Assembly: GCA_022827165.1 (NCBI GenBank)
Contig: JAJDTN010000166.1
Coordinates: 1 to 22,332, forward strand
Length of the DNA stretch: 22,332 nucleotides
Reading direction: 5' to 3'
Source: Candidatus Latescibacterota bacterium
Lineage (GTDB): Bacteria; Latescibacterota; UBA2968; UBA8231
Shown: in pieces, positions 14,789-21,516 of the stretch
Position numbering within the stretch: position 1 is the stretch's first letter
Layout of the letters: every line of letters starts with the position of its first letter
Made by a program: the position numbers and the translations under genes
Notes under the pieces: generated by a model
What the model was told of the DNA's origin: nothing
The model's input: the letters and a program-made list of their open reading frames with translations, nothing else
Databases searched by the model: none

Positions 14789-16216
14789 GTGGACGACCGG
14801 CTTCCCTTCGCGCCCCTGCACGAGCAGGCCTCCCTCATCGCCCACGGTGAGGTGCGCGCCGTGGAGCTGGCCGAGCTCTACCTGGACCGCATCGAGCGCT
14901 ACGACGGCACCCTGAACGCCTATACCGTGGTCACCGCCGAGCGCGCCCTGGCCATGGCCCGCGCCGCCGACGAGTGGACCGACGCCGGCGTGAGCCGCGG
15001 ACCCCTGCACGGCCTGCCGCTGGCCCTCAAGGACCTGATCGACGTGGCCGGGCTGCCCACGGCGGCCGGCTCCCTCATCCTGCGGGACAACGTGGCCGCC
15101 GGCGACGCCACGGTGGCGCGGCGGCTCTTCGAGGCCGGCGCCGTGCTCCTCGGCAAGACCCACACCGTGGAGTTCGCCTTCGGCGGGGCCGGCATCAACC
15201 ACCACTACGGCACCCCCTGGAACCCCTGGGACGCGGAGGTGCAGCGCCTGCCCGGCGGCTCCAGCAGTGGCTCGGCCGTGGCCGCCGCCGCGGGGCTGGC
15301 CGCCGCCGCCATCGGCAGCGACACGGGCGGCTCGGTGCGCATCCCGGCCTCGTTCTGCGGGATCGTCGGACTCAAGCCGACCTTCGGCCGCGTCAGCAGC
15401 GCCGGCGTGCTGCCCCTGGACCCGCGTCTCGACTCGGTGGGCCCCATGGCCCGCTGCGTCGCCGACGTGGCCCTGCTCTACAGCCTCCTCGCCGGGCCCG
15501 ACCCCGCCGATCCCGACACCTTGGCGCAGCCCGCCCTCACCGACGACGACTTCGAGGGCGAGGCCGGGGGCACCCGCCTGTGCATTCCGAGGGAGTACTT
15601 CTGGGAGGACGTCGATCCCGAGGTGGAGGGCGCGGTGCGGGCCTCGGCGCAGGTCTTCGCCGACCTCGGCGTCCACGTGGACGAGATCTCCATGGAGGAG
15701 CTGGACCAGCTGACGGAGCTGCGGGCCCGCAAGAGCCTGATCGCCGTGCAGACCTACGCTACCTACCGCGAGTGGATCGAGCAGCGCGCTGATGAGTTCG
15801 ACCCCATCGTCCGAGAGCGCATGCTCGACGGCCGCGACGTGAGCGCCCACGAGTACGTGGAGATCAGCCGCGCCTGGAAGGCGCTGCGCCGCCGCACCGC
15901 GGAGGCCCTGCGCAACGTCGACGCCCTGCTGGCGCCGGCCACCCCCTTCCCGGCGCTGCCGCTTGCGGAGTGCGACGACCGCGGCGAGACCTACCGGCGC
16001 GTCAACGCCCTCTGCCTGCGCAACACCGCAGCGGCCAACCAGCTCGGCCTGTGCTCGATCTCCCTGCCCTGCGGCTTCACCCGCGGCGGCCTGCCCGTGG
16101 GACTGATGCTGATCGGCCGGCCCTTCGAGGAGGCCGGCCTCCTGCGCCTGGCGCGGGCCTACGAATCGGCCGCCGGGTGGAGTGGCCGTCACCCCGATCT
16201 GGGCGGCTTCGAGTGA
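14789..16216 (+). CDS. Amidase-signature family enzyme (GatA/amidase-like)
   Basis: 475 aa. Seen: the Ser-cis-Ser-Lys apparatus with K81 in LALKDLIDV, GGSSSGSAVAA (156-166) and the nucleophile S182 in GSDTGGSVRIPA, followed by GIVGLKPTFGRVS. All signature residues are intact. The family hydrolyses amides (GatA in tRNA amidation, amidases, allophanate or aryl-amide hydrolases). No GatB or GatC is near and the gene sits in a catabolic cluster, so a small-molecule amidase or hydrolase is more likely than GatA. The start is GTG at 14789, 4 nt after the isomerase-like gene. It is the last gene of the plus-strand cluster; a tRNA follows 77 nt later. Confidence 0.92.
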   Translation: MDDRLPFAPLHEQASLIAHGEVRAVELAELYLDRIERYDGTLNAYTVVTAERALAMARAADEWTDAGVSRGPLHGLPLALKDLIDVAGLPTAAGSLILRDNVAAGDATVARRLFEAGAVLLGKTHTVEFAFGGAGINHHYGTPWNPWDAEVQRLPGGSSSGSAVAAAAGLAAAAIGSDTGGSVRIPASFCGIVGLKPTFGRVSSAGVLPLDPRLDSVGPMARCVADVALLYSLLAGPDPADPDTLAQPALTDDDFEGEAGGTRLCIPREYFWEDVDPEVEGAVRASAQVFADLGVHVDEISMEELDQLTELRARKSLIAVQTYATYREWIEQRADEFDPIVRERMLDGRDVSAHEYVEISRAWKALRRRTAEALRNVDALLAPATPFPALPLAECDDRGETYRRVNALCLRNTAAANQLGLCSISLPCGFTRGGLPVGLMLIGRPFEEAGLLRLARAYESAAGWSGRHPDLGGFE

Positions 16217-16227
16217 GTCCTTCCATC

Positions 16228-16256
16228 TTGCGAATGTTGGGGGGTGCCCATAGTTT
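16228..16256 (+). promoter_or_regulatory. Candidate promoter of the tRNA-Glu gene
   Basis: TTGCGA (16228-16233) and TAGTTT (16251-16256) are 17 nt apart, placing transcription start about 30 nt before the tRNA 5' end. Matches to consensus are partial (4 of 6 and 3 of 6), so this is a moderate call. Confidence 0.4.
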
Positions 16257-16293
16257 CGAGCGCCTCCGCAGCACCCGCGTCAGTTCCCGCGTC

Positions 16294-16368
16294 GCTCCCA
16301 TCGTCTAACGGTCAGGACTCCAGATTTTCAATCTGGCAACCGGGGTTCGACTCCCCGTGGGAGCACCA
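16294..16368 (+). tRNA. tRNA-Glu (anticodon UUC), CCA encoded
   Basis: A 75-nt cloverleaf can be drawn. The acceptor stem is GCTCCCA with TGGGAGC, followed by A and an encoded CCA. The D arm is TCGTCTAACGGTCAGGAC-like. The anticodon stem CCAGA/TCTGG holds loop TTTTCAA with anticodon TTC, and the T arm is CGGGG-TTCGACT-CCCCG. All stems are fully paired. A spurious open frame reads through it and was left out. Confidence 0.96.
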
Positions 16369-16713
16369 ATATGCCTACAGTGTGTCCGGGGCCCCATGGT
16401 TTGCGCAACGCATTGACATGCAATGAGTTGTGTCGAGGTGTGTCGTTTCGAGGTGTTGCAGGAGACTCCGGGGAAGTGCACCAGCGGCTCCCTAGCCGTA
16501 TCTTGCCGGAACAGAGGGCACTTGGCGAGGAAGTGTCTGACGAAATCGCGGCTCGGCTCCCGGGCTGTGCTCGGGTTTGGCGGGACTGTGGCAGAGCCGC
16601 CGGAGGCGCCGCTTGATGACCCATCTGCAGTCTCCCCCCGGTTCCCCAACGCCGAGGTGCCCCCCCTCGGTGTCAGACTTGACTGCGGCCGCCCGATCCC
16701 GGAGGACATGTCA
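16369..16713. other. 345-nt stretch without a recognisable gene, reduced GC
   Basis: Open frames are present but none shows a recognisable motif, start signal or codon pattern like the neighbours. A short hairpin CCGAGG (16652-16657) with CCTCGG (16665-16670) lies about 45 nt upstream of the lipoprotein start, without a T run, so it is not a standard terminator. Nothing else is seen. Confidence 0.5.
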
Positions 16714-17070
16714 ATGAAATACCTGGCAGTAGCTGTAGTCCCCATTCTTCTCCTGTCATGTGACAGCTCTCCCACGTCACCCGGTGACGAGTTGGTTGGC
16801 ACCTGGGTTCTAGTATCAGCGACGAATTCGGATGGTATTGTCATGGTCTTGCGTGCAGATGGCACCTTCAGGCAGTCGTTTGAAGTGGAAGGCCTCGAAA
16901 TCGCGTTCACAGGGTCATGGGAGATCGTCGGCGACAAGCTCGTAAAGATCTTCGACGCAATCGCAGGTGAAGTTCAGACTTTCTCTGAGGGATATGCTAT
17001 CCGAGGTAATCGTCTGACTTTGGTCGATGACGAGGATGGTTCGGTAGAGATCTGGGAGCGTCGGGAGTAA
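16714..17070 (+). CDS. Small lipoprotein, lipocalin-like
   Basis: 118 aa. A lipoprotein signal is clear: MKYLAVAVVPILLLSC, with the lipobox cysteine at 16, then a serine/threonine/proline linker. The mature part starts ELVGTWVLVSA, then VLRADGTF, GSWEIVGDKLV and YAIRGNRLTLVDD, the pattern of small lipocalin-like (Lipocalin_4/5-type) outer-membrane lipoproteins. I chose the ATG at 16714 because GGAGG (16701-16705) is 8 nt before it; the ATG at 16708 is too close. GC is about 50-55%, well below the rest of the window, suggesting separate origin. It is alone on its strand. The function is unknown; family members are thought to bind small ligands or stabilise the envelope. Confidence 0.82.
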   Translation: MKYLAVAVVPILLLSCDSSPTSPGDELVGTWVLVSATNSDGIVMVLRADGTFRQSFEVEGLEIAFTGSWEIVGDKLVKIFDAIAGEVQTFSEGYAIRGNRLTLVDDEDGSVEIWERRE

Positions 17071-17383
17071 GGGACAAAGACAACAGTTAACGCCGGACTT
17101 CCATGGCCCCTCGTCCTGTAGCGATTACCTCTTGCAGTCTTCTGCTACGTCGAGACCTGCACTCTTGATGAGACTCACGGCCAGGATAGAGAAGACGTAC
17201 TCGTAGGCAAGGCTGTTCCCACCAGTCGTTGAAGACGATCATCCACGCTCCCATCGCTACATCTTCCGCGGAGTCGTGCTCCTGGAACTCAAGCTGGAGG
17301 ATGCGTTACGAGGACGGACCACGCAGGAAGCAACGGAGTACTCCCCAGTCGCCCGAGAGTCCTCGCCGCCCCGTCCCTCCTGT
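17071..17383. other. 313-nt convergent gap without a recognisable gene
   Basis: It lies between two genes ending towards each other. No clear terminator hairpin with T run was found. Short frames on both strands carry no recognisable motif. An 11-nt piece CGCTCCCATCG at 17247-17257 repeats the sequence at the 5' end of the tRNA gene (16293-16303). It may hold decayed sequence. Confidence 0.4.
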
Positions 17384-18916
17384 TCAGAACGGCGTCCAGT
17401 TCGGATGCATGTCGTCGTGCGGATCGTGGGTGACCCGCATCTCCTCCCCGCCCTCGACGGTGACGATGTAGATGTCGTAGCGGACATCCTGCTCCGACTG
17501 CCGTGCGAAGGCGATGCGGGTGCCGTCGGGGGACCAGGTGGGGTTGCTGTCCCAGGTCTCGGCGAAGGTCAGCTGCCGGGCGCCGGTGCCGTCGGCGGTC
17601 ATGACAAAGACGTGGCTGAACTCGTTGGCGGTGTCCGACAGGGTGTAGGCGATCCAGGCTCCGTCGGGCGACCACGACGGACGCCTCCCGCGCTGGCCTT
17701 CCGGCAGCGGCGAGAGGCTTCCGCTGTCCGGGTCCAGGAGATGGATCCCCCAGGCCTCCTCCGGACCGGAGACGCAGGCGATGGACGAACCGTCGGGGGA
17801 CCACGCCGGCGAGTAGGCCCAAGGGGCCGCGGGCTCGGAGGTGAGCTGCTCCACGCCGCTGCCGTCGGCGTTCATGACGAAGATGTGGTCCGTCCCGGCC
17901 CGTTTCGACTCGAAGGCGATGCGCCGGCCGTCGGGGGACCAGGCGGGACTTGAGTCCCAGGCCTCGTGGCGGGTGAGGTTCACCGGATCTCCGCCGTCGG
18001 CGTCCATGACGTAGATCTCCATGTTGCCGTCCCGGCGCGAGGTCAGGGCCACTCTCGTCCCGTCCGGCGACCGCGCCGGCTCCTCGCCGTTGCGCGTCTG
18101 GTAGTGTTGCTCCAGGGAGTCGGGCACCGAGCCGTCGGAACGGGGAACGGCGGCCAGGACCGAGCACAGGTTCACGATCTCGCCCGTCTCCAGGTCCAGG
18201 GAGTGCACCTCGAGACCGGACAGGTATCCGCTCATCAGGCGGCGGTTCGACGAGAACAGGAGCTGCGAGTTTCCCAGGGGAGGGACGGGCCCCTCGGGCG
18301 GGACCACCTCCACGCTGTCCTCCGGCTCGGGCGCGGTGAACTCCACGGTCACGCCGCGCTCCCCCAGGGCCGCGAGCTGGTCCCGAGCCGCCTCGCTCAG
18401 CGGGTTGCCGGTGAGATCCACGCTCTGCAGGCTGTCGAGACCCGCGAGGTCCGACACCTCCGTCACCCCGTTGTCGGCCAGCAGCAGCACCCGCAGGCCC
18501 TTCAGCGACGCCAGGGCCGACACCTCCTCGACCCGGTTGGCCCCGAGGTCGAGGTAGCGCAACCGCCTCAGCCCGGCCAGCGGCGAGAGGTCCCGGATCT
18601 GGTTGCCGTACAGGTCCAGAACCTCCAGCCGCGTCAGCTGCTCGATGCCCCCCAGGTCGGCGATCCCCCGGTCTTTGGCCGTCAGCGAGACCAGTCCCGC
18701 CGCGTCGCCGGTCCCGGCCGCGGCCTGCTCCACCGCCGCCTGCAGGGCCGAGTCGGCGAAGGCCGGGGACGTGCCGACGCCGCCGGTGCCCCCGGGGTCG
18801 GGGTCCGGTCCGCTGGGGCCCTCCGGACCCGACCCGCAGGCGGCCAGGGCCAACACCGCCAGCATCGTGCCGCCGAGGATCTCCGCCGCCGTCCCGCCTG
18901 CCTTCGAAGGGTCCAT
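17384..18916 (-). CDS. Lipoprotein with leucine-rich repeats and a PD40/TolB-like beta-propeller
   Basis: 510 aa. The N-terminus (GGTMLAVLALAAC) is a lipoprotein signal with the cysteine at 27, followed by a Gly/Pro-rich linker. Residues about 85-175 hold four 22-residue leucine-rich repeats of the internalin/SDS22 type (for example LEVLDLYGNQIRDLSPLAGL). Residues about 215-510 carry some five PD40 blades, each with S-P-D-G followed by a hydrophobic strand (PDGTRVALTS, WSPDGRRIAFES, WSPDGTRIAFAR), plus IYVMDADG-like outer strands, as in TolB. The ATG at 18914-18916 has AGGA about 9 nt upstream; a start at 18958 lacks this. The protein likely sits on the outer membrane and may bind protein or glycan. 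No partner is coded alongside. LRR with a PD40 propeller in one chain is uncommon. Confidence 0.88.
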   Translation of the reverse strand: MDPSKAGGTAAEILGGTMLAVLALAACGSGPEGPSGPDPDPGGTGGVGTSPAFADSALQAAVEQAAAGTGDAAGLVSLTAKDRGIADLGGIEQLTRLEVLDLYGNQIRDLSPLAGLRRLRYLDLGANRVEEVSALASLKGLRVLLLADNGVTEVSDLAGLDSLQSVDLTGNPLSEAARDQLAALGERGVTVEFTAPEPEDSVEVVPPEGPVPPLGNSQLLFSSNRRLMSGYLSGLEVHSLDLETGEIVNLCSVLAAVPRSDGSVPDSLEQHYQTRNGEEPARSPDGTRVALTSRRDGNMEIYVMDADGGDPVNLTRHEAWDSSPAWSPDGRRIAFESKRAGTDHIFVMNADGSGVEQLTSEPAAPWAYSPAWSPDGSSIACVSGPEEAWGIHLLDPDSGSLSPLPEGQRGRRPSWSPDGAWIAYTLSDTANEFSHVFVMTADGTGARQLTFAETWDSNPTWSPDGTRIAFARQSEQDVRYDIYIVTVEGGEEMRVTHDPHDDMHPNWTPF

Positions 18917-19023
18917 GAATTCACCGTCCTTTGAGGAGTCCTCGTGAGCTATTGGCAAACGTGGACCTGGTCAAGCTCGGCGCTCCTTGACCCCGCCCCA
19001 CGGCCGCGCCTGCTTGTGCCGCC
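18917..19023. promoter_or_regulatory. Divergent promoter region between the LRR lipoprotein and the second glycosidase-like gene
   Basis: On the minus strand TTGACC (18974-18969) is 17 nt from TAGCTC (18951-18946), giving a short leader with the AGGA site. On the plus strand TTGACC (18987-18992) is followed by a poor TGCTTG (19011-19016), 7 nt from the ATG. A GAGGA-G-TCCTC repeat sits at about 18933-18943. The -35 boxes are good, the -10 boxes weak. Confidence 0.35.
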
Positions 19024-20670
19024 ATGAGCTGGCCTCCGCGCATCATCCACAACACCGACGGGCACTGGATCATCAACTACCAGGACCGCCGCGAGCCCAG
19101 TGACATCGTCCGGCTGATACCCGTCCTCGCCGAGGCCGGGGTGGACGCCCTCTCGGTGCTGGCCGGCATCGACGACGACATCTCCTGGCGGGGCAGCCCG
19201 CACGCCCAGCTCTACGGCGACCACATCACCGAGTGGCAGCCGGACCCCGTGCCCCGGGACATCCACGGCCACCCGCTCAAAGCAGAGCAGGCGCCCCACA
19301 TCCACGGGCGACCGATCAAGGAGGTCGGGGGCCGCCGGCCGGCCGACGCCCACGAGTTCCTGCACCTGCTCCTCGACCAGGTGATCGCCGACGGCCACGA
19401 GCTGATGCAGATCTACATCGACGGCGCCCGCCGCAGCGGCCTGCCGATCTACGCCGGCTTCCGCATGAACGACGCCCACGCCTGCGACGAGGCCCGGGGC
19501 TGGTACGGGCGCTCGCGGCAGAAGCAGGAGCGCCGCCACCTCCTCATCGGCGCGCCGGTGCCCTTCGGCTGCCGCCACGGAGCCGACTGGTCCTTCTCGT
19601 GGGTGTGGAACTACGCCGAGGAGGAGGTGAGGGAGCGCTTCCTCGGGCTCTTCGACGAGACCCTGGAGCGCTACGACTTCGACGGCCTGGAGCTGGACTT
19701 CAGCCGGGCGCCGCCGTTCTTCCGGACCGGCGAGAAGTTCGCCAACATCCCGGTCATGACCCGCTTCATGGGGCAGGCCCGGCAGCTCGTGGACCGCCGC
19801 GGCGCCAGGGCGGGGCGGGAACTGCGCCTGATCGCGCGGGTGCCCGCCGGCCTCGGGGAGTCGCTGGAAGAGGGCCTCGACGTGGGGACCTGGATCCGCG
19901 AGGGGCTGGCCGACGCGGTGGTGCTCGGCTCGCCGGGCTACTGCGTGCACGAGATCGACGTCGGCCCGGCGGCGGCCCTGGCCCGGGAGAGCGGCGTGGC
20001 GGTCTACACCGGGTTCGACACCAAGACCTACACGGCCTCACCCCAGGAGGGCTACGAGGAGAGCCCCGCCAGCGTGCTGCGGGCGGCGGCCCTCAACGGC
20101 TACCGCGACGGCGCCGCCGGCGTCCACCTCTTCAACTTCGGCTACCCCTCCCACCGCGCCGCGCCCGCCGCCAGCGGCGACTTCAACGACTTCGACGACT
20201 ACCACCTGCGCATGGTGGCCGAGCTGCGCGACCCGGCGGTCCTGGAGCGGCGCAACCGCTGCTACTACCTGCCCGCGGCGGCCGGCCCCGACCACCGGCC
20301 GCAACTGCCGCGCAAGCTGGCCCTCGCCGGCCGCGGCGCCGGACCGGAGCACGCCCTGCGGATCCGCGTCGACGACGACGTCGAGGCGGGTCTCGCCGAG
20401 GGACGGATCGCCCGGTGCGAGCTGCGTCTGTGCCTGGAGGACTGCGAGGGAGCGGAGGGCCGCCTTGAGCTAACCGTCAACGGCCAGCGCCTGGACCCGT
20501 CTCCCGATCGCATCGTGGAGAGCAGCCGCGGCCGGCGCTGGAGGGTCTTCGACGGACCGCCCCTGCGCCGGGGGATCAACACCGTGCTCGTCATCCTCGA
20601 GGGCAGCCGGACGCCCTCTCCGTGGCCGCGGCTGGAGAGCTGCGAGATCCTGCTGCTGGCCCCTGACTGA
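19024..20670 (+). CDS. Glycoside hydrolase-like TIM barrel protein, second copy
   Basis: 548 aa. It has the same layout as the 2502-4091 product: an N-terminal strand (RIIHNTDGHW, compare IILNNDGGY), YAGFRMNDAH (143-152, compare YASIRMNDNH), FDGLELDFSR (219-228, compare DGVEIDWER), LRLIARVPAG (267-276), AVYTGFDTKTY (326-336, compare LYPGFDS) and AAGVHLFNFGYPSH (364-377, compare GVHLFNWHSH). A C-terminal beta-rich part follows (LELTVNGQRLDPSPD, compare LTVELDGQRLGEPE). Overall identity is low, so the two are old relatives. The acidic residues at the DGLELD strand are candidates for catalysis. No signal peptide; no Shine-Dalgarno at the ATG. It is followed after 3 nt by the SRPBCC gene. Function inferred as glycosidase-like; the substrate is unknown. 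Confidence 0.85.
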   Translation: MSWPPRIIHNTDGHWIINYQDRREPSDIVRLIPVLAEAGVDALSVLAGIDDDISWRGSPHAQLYGDHITEWQPDPVPRDIHGHPLKAEQAPHIHGRPIKEVGGRRPADAHEFLHLLLDQVIADGHELMQIYIDGARRSGLPIYAGFRMNDAHACDEARGWYGRSRQKQERRHLLIGAPVPFGCRHGADWSFSWVWNYAEEEVRERFLGLFDETLERYDFDGLELDFSRAPPFFRTGEKFANIPVMTRFMGQARQLVDRRGARAGRELRLIARVPAGLGESLEEGLDVGTWIREGLADAVVLGSPGYCVHEIDVGPAAALARESGVAVYTGFDTKTYTASPQEGYEESPASVLRAAALNGYRDGAAGVHLFNFGYPSHRAAPAASGDFNDFDDYHLRMVAELRDPAVLERRNRCYYLPAAAGPDHRPQLPRKLALAGRGAGPEHALRIRVDDDVEAGLAEGRIARCELRLCLEDCEGAEGRLELTVNGQRLDPSPDRIVESSRGRRWRVFDGPPLRRGINTVLVILEGSRTPSPWPRLESCEILLLAPD

Positions 20671-20673
20671 GCA

Positions 20674-21117
20674 ATGCACGAGCTGAGTTGGGAGTTCTGC
20701 TGCGTCATCGACGCGCCGGTGGACGAGGTCTTCACGGCGATCACGGACAAGGCCGCGATCAGCACCTTCTTCACCGACGCCTCGAGCGCTTCCCTCGAAG
20801 CCGGGCGGACCGTCTTGTGGCGGTTCGGCGATCTCGAGATCGACGTCCACGTCGAGGAGGTCGTCCCCGGCAAGCGGATCGTCTGCAACTGGCCCGCCTG
20901 CAACGACGTGGGCTATCGGACGCGCTTCGCATTCGCCTTCGAGCCGCTGGGTGCGGGCACGAAGGTCGTCGTGAGCGAGTCCGGCTGGCGGTCCGATGGC
21001 GAGGGGATCGCCAGCGCCTTCGAGCAGTGTTCCGGCTGGACCCACTTCTTCGCCAGCCTCAAGGCCCGTCTCGAGCACGGCGCCGACCTGAAGCGCTTCT
21101 ACTGCGACGACGGCTGA
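20674..21117 (+). CDS. SRPBCC/AHSA1-like (START fold) protein
   Basis: 147 aa, typical of the AHSA1/polyketide cyclase-like SRPBCC group. Seen: IDAPVDEVFTAITD (11-24), the family A-P-x-x-x-V/I-F/W start, a strand series (TVLWRFGDLEIDVHVEEVVPGKRIV), then AFEPLGAGTKVVVSESGW and a long C-terminal helix (FASLKARLEHG). These proteins form a deep hydrophobic pocket for small ligands and often have no known enzyme activity. The ATG lies 3 nt after the barrel gene, so the two are likely co-transcribed. The end lies 6 nt from the stop of the convergent Rid gene. Confidence 0.9.
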   Translation: MHELSWEFCCVIDAPVDEVFTAITDKAAISTFFTDASSASLEAGRTVLWRFGDLEIDVHVEEVVPGKRIVCNWPACNDVGYRTRFAFAFEPLGAGTKVVVSESGWRSDGEGIASAFEQCSGWTHFFASLKARLEHGADLKRFYCDDG

Positions 21118-21123
21118 GGCGGG

Positions 21124-21504
21124 TCAGCCCTCCGTCAGGATGGCGTACGCCTCGATCTCGACTCGCAGTTGGGGCCTCCCCAGGGCCGCCACCTGCACCA
21201 GCGTGGAGGCCGGCTTGACGCCGGCGAAGCGCTCGTGGTGGGCGCGGGCGACCTCCTTCATGTCCGAGATGTCGGTCACGTAGACCACGGTCCGCACCAC
21301 GTCCTCGATGCGCGCCCCCGCCTCGGCCAGGGCCGCGGCGATGATGTCGAGGACGGCCGCCGACTGCTCGTAGGTGCCCCCCTCGTCGTGGGGCGGGCGG
21401 GCGCAGGTGCCGGCCACGTGGACGTGGTCGCCGACGCGCACCGCCCGCGAGTAGCCGTACTCCTCCTCGAAGGGATTGTTGCTCGAAATGTTTCGCCGCT
21501 TCAT
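21124..21504 (-). CDS. Rid family (YjgF/YER057c/UK114) protein lacking the deaminase arginine
   Basis: 126 aa, family length. Seen: VGDHVHVAGTCA (24-35), QSAAVLDIIAAALAEAGARIEDVVRTVVYVTDI (helix plus strand), HHERFAG and the family end VEIEAYAIL. At the position of the catalytic arginine of RidA (PAR-S/T in E. coli) the sequence reads PASTLVQV, so Arg is replaced by Ser (S100). This places it with Rid groups other than RidA, in which imine deaminase activity is absent or reduced. The ATG at 21502-21504 has GAGGAG 4 nt upstream (21509-21514). It follows the VIT/vWA-like gene by 12 nt on the same strand. Confidence 0.93.
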   Translation of the reverse strand: MKRRNISSNNPFEEEYGYSRAVRVGDHVHVAGTCARPPHDEGGTYEQSAAVLDIIAAALAEAGARIEDVVRTVVYVTDISDMKEVARAHHERFAGVKPASTLVQVAALGRPQLRVEIEAYAILTEG

Positions 21505-21516
21505 GGATCTCCTCTT

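Noticed and set aside
14684..16192. A 502-codon minus-strand frame opposite the amidase
   Set aside because: Antisense shadow of a gene with an intact catalytic triad; low-complexity composition.
14789..16216. Calling the amidase gatA
   Set aside because: No gatB or gatC nearby and the gene is coupled to sugar-type catabolic genes.
16244..16426. Short plus-strand open frame across the tRNA
   Set aside because: It reads straight through a complete tRNA-Glu cloverleaf and has no ribosome site.
16652..16670. Rho-independent terminator after the tRNA
   Set aside because: A 6-bp GC hairpin exists but lacks a following T run and is nearly 300 nt past the tRNA.
16369..17257. Integrated element with att sites at the tRNA-Glu
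   Set aside because: No integrase and no repeat of the tRNA 3' half were found; only an 11-nt match to the 5' end exists, which can arise by chance. Kept as a low-interest finding only.
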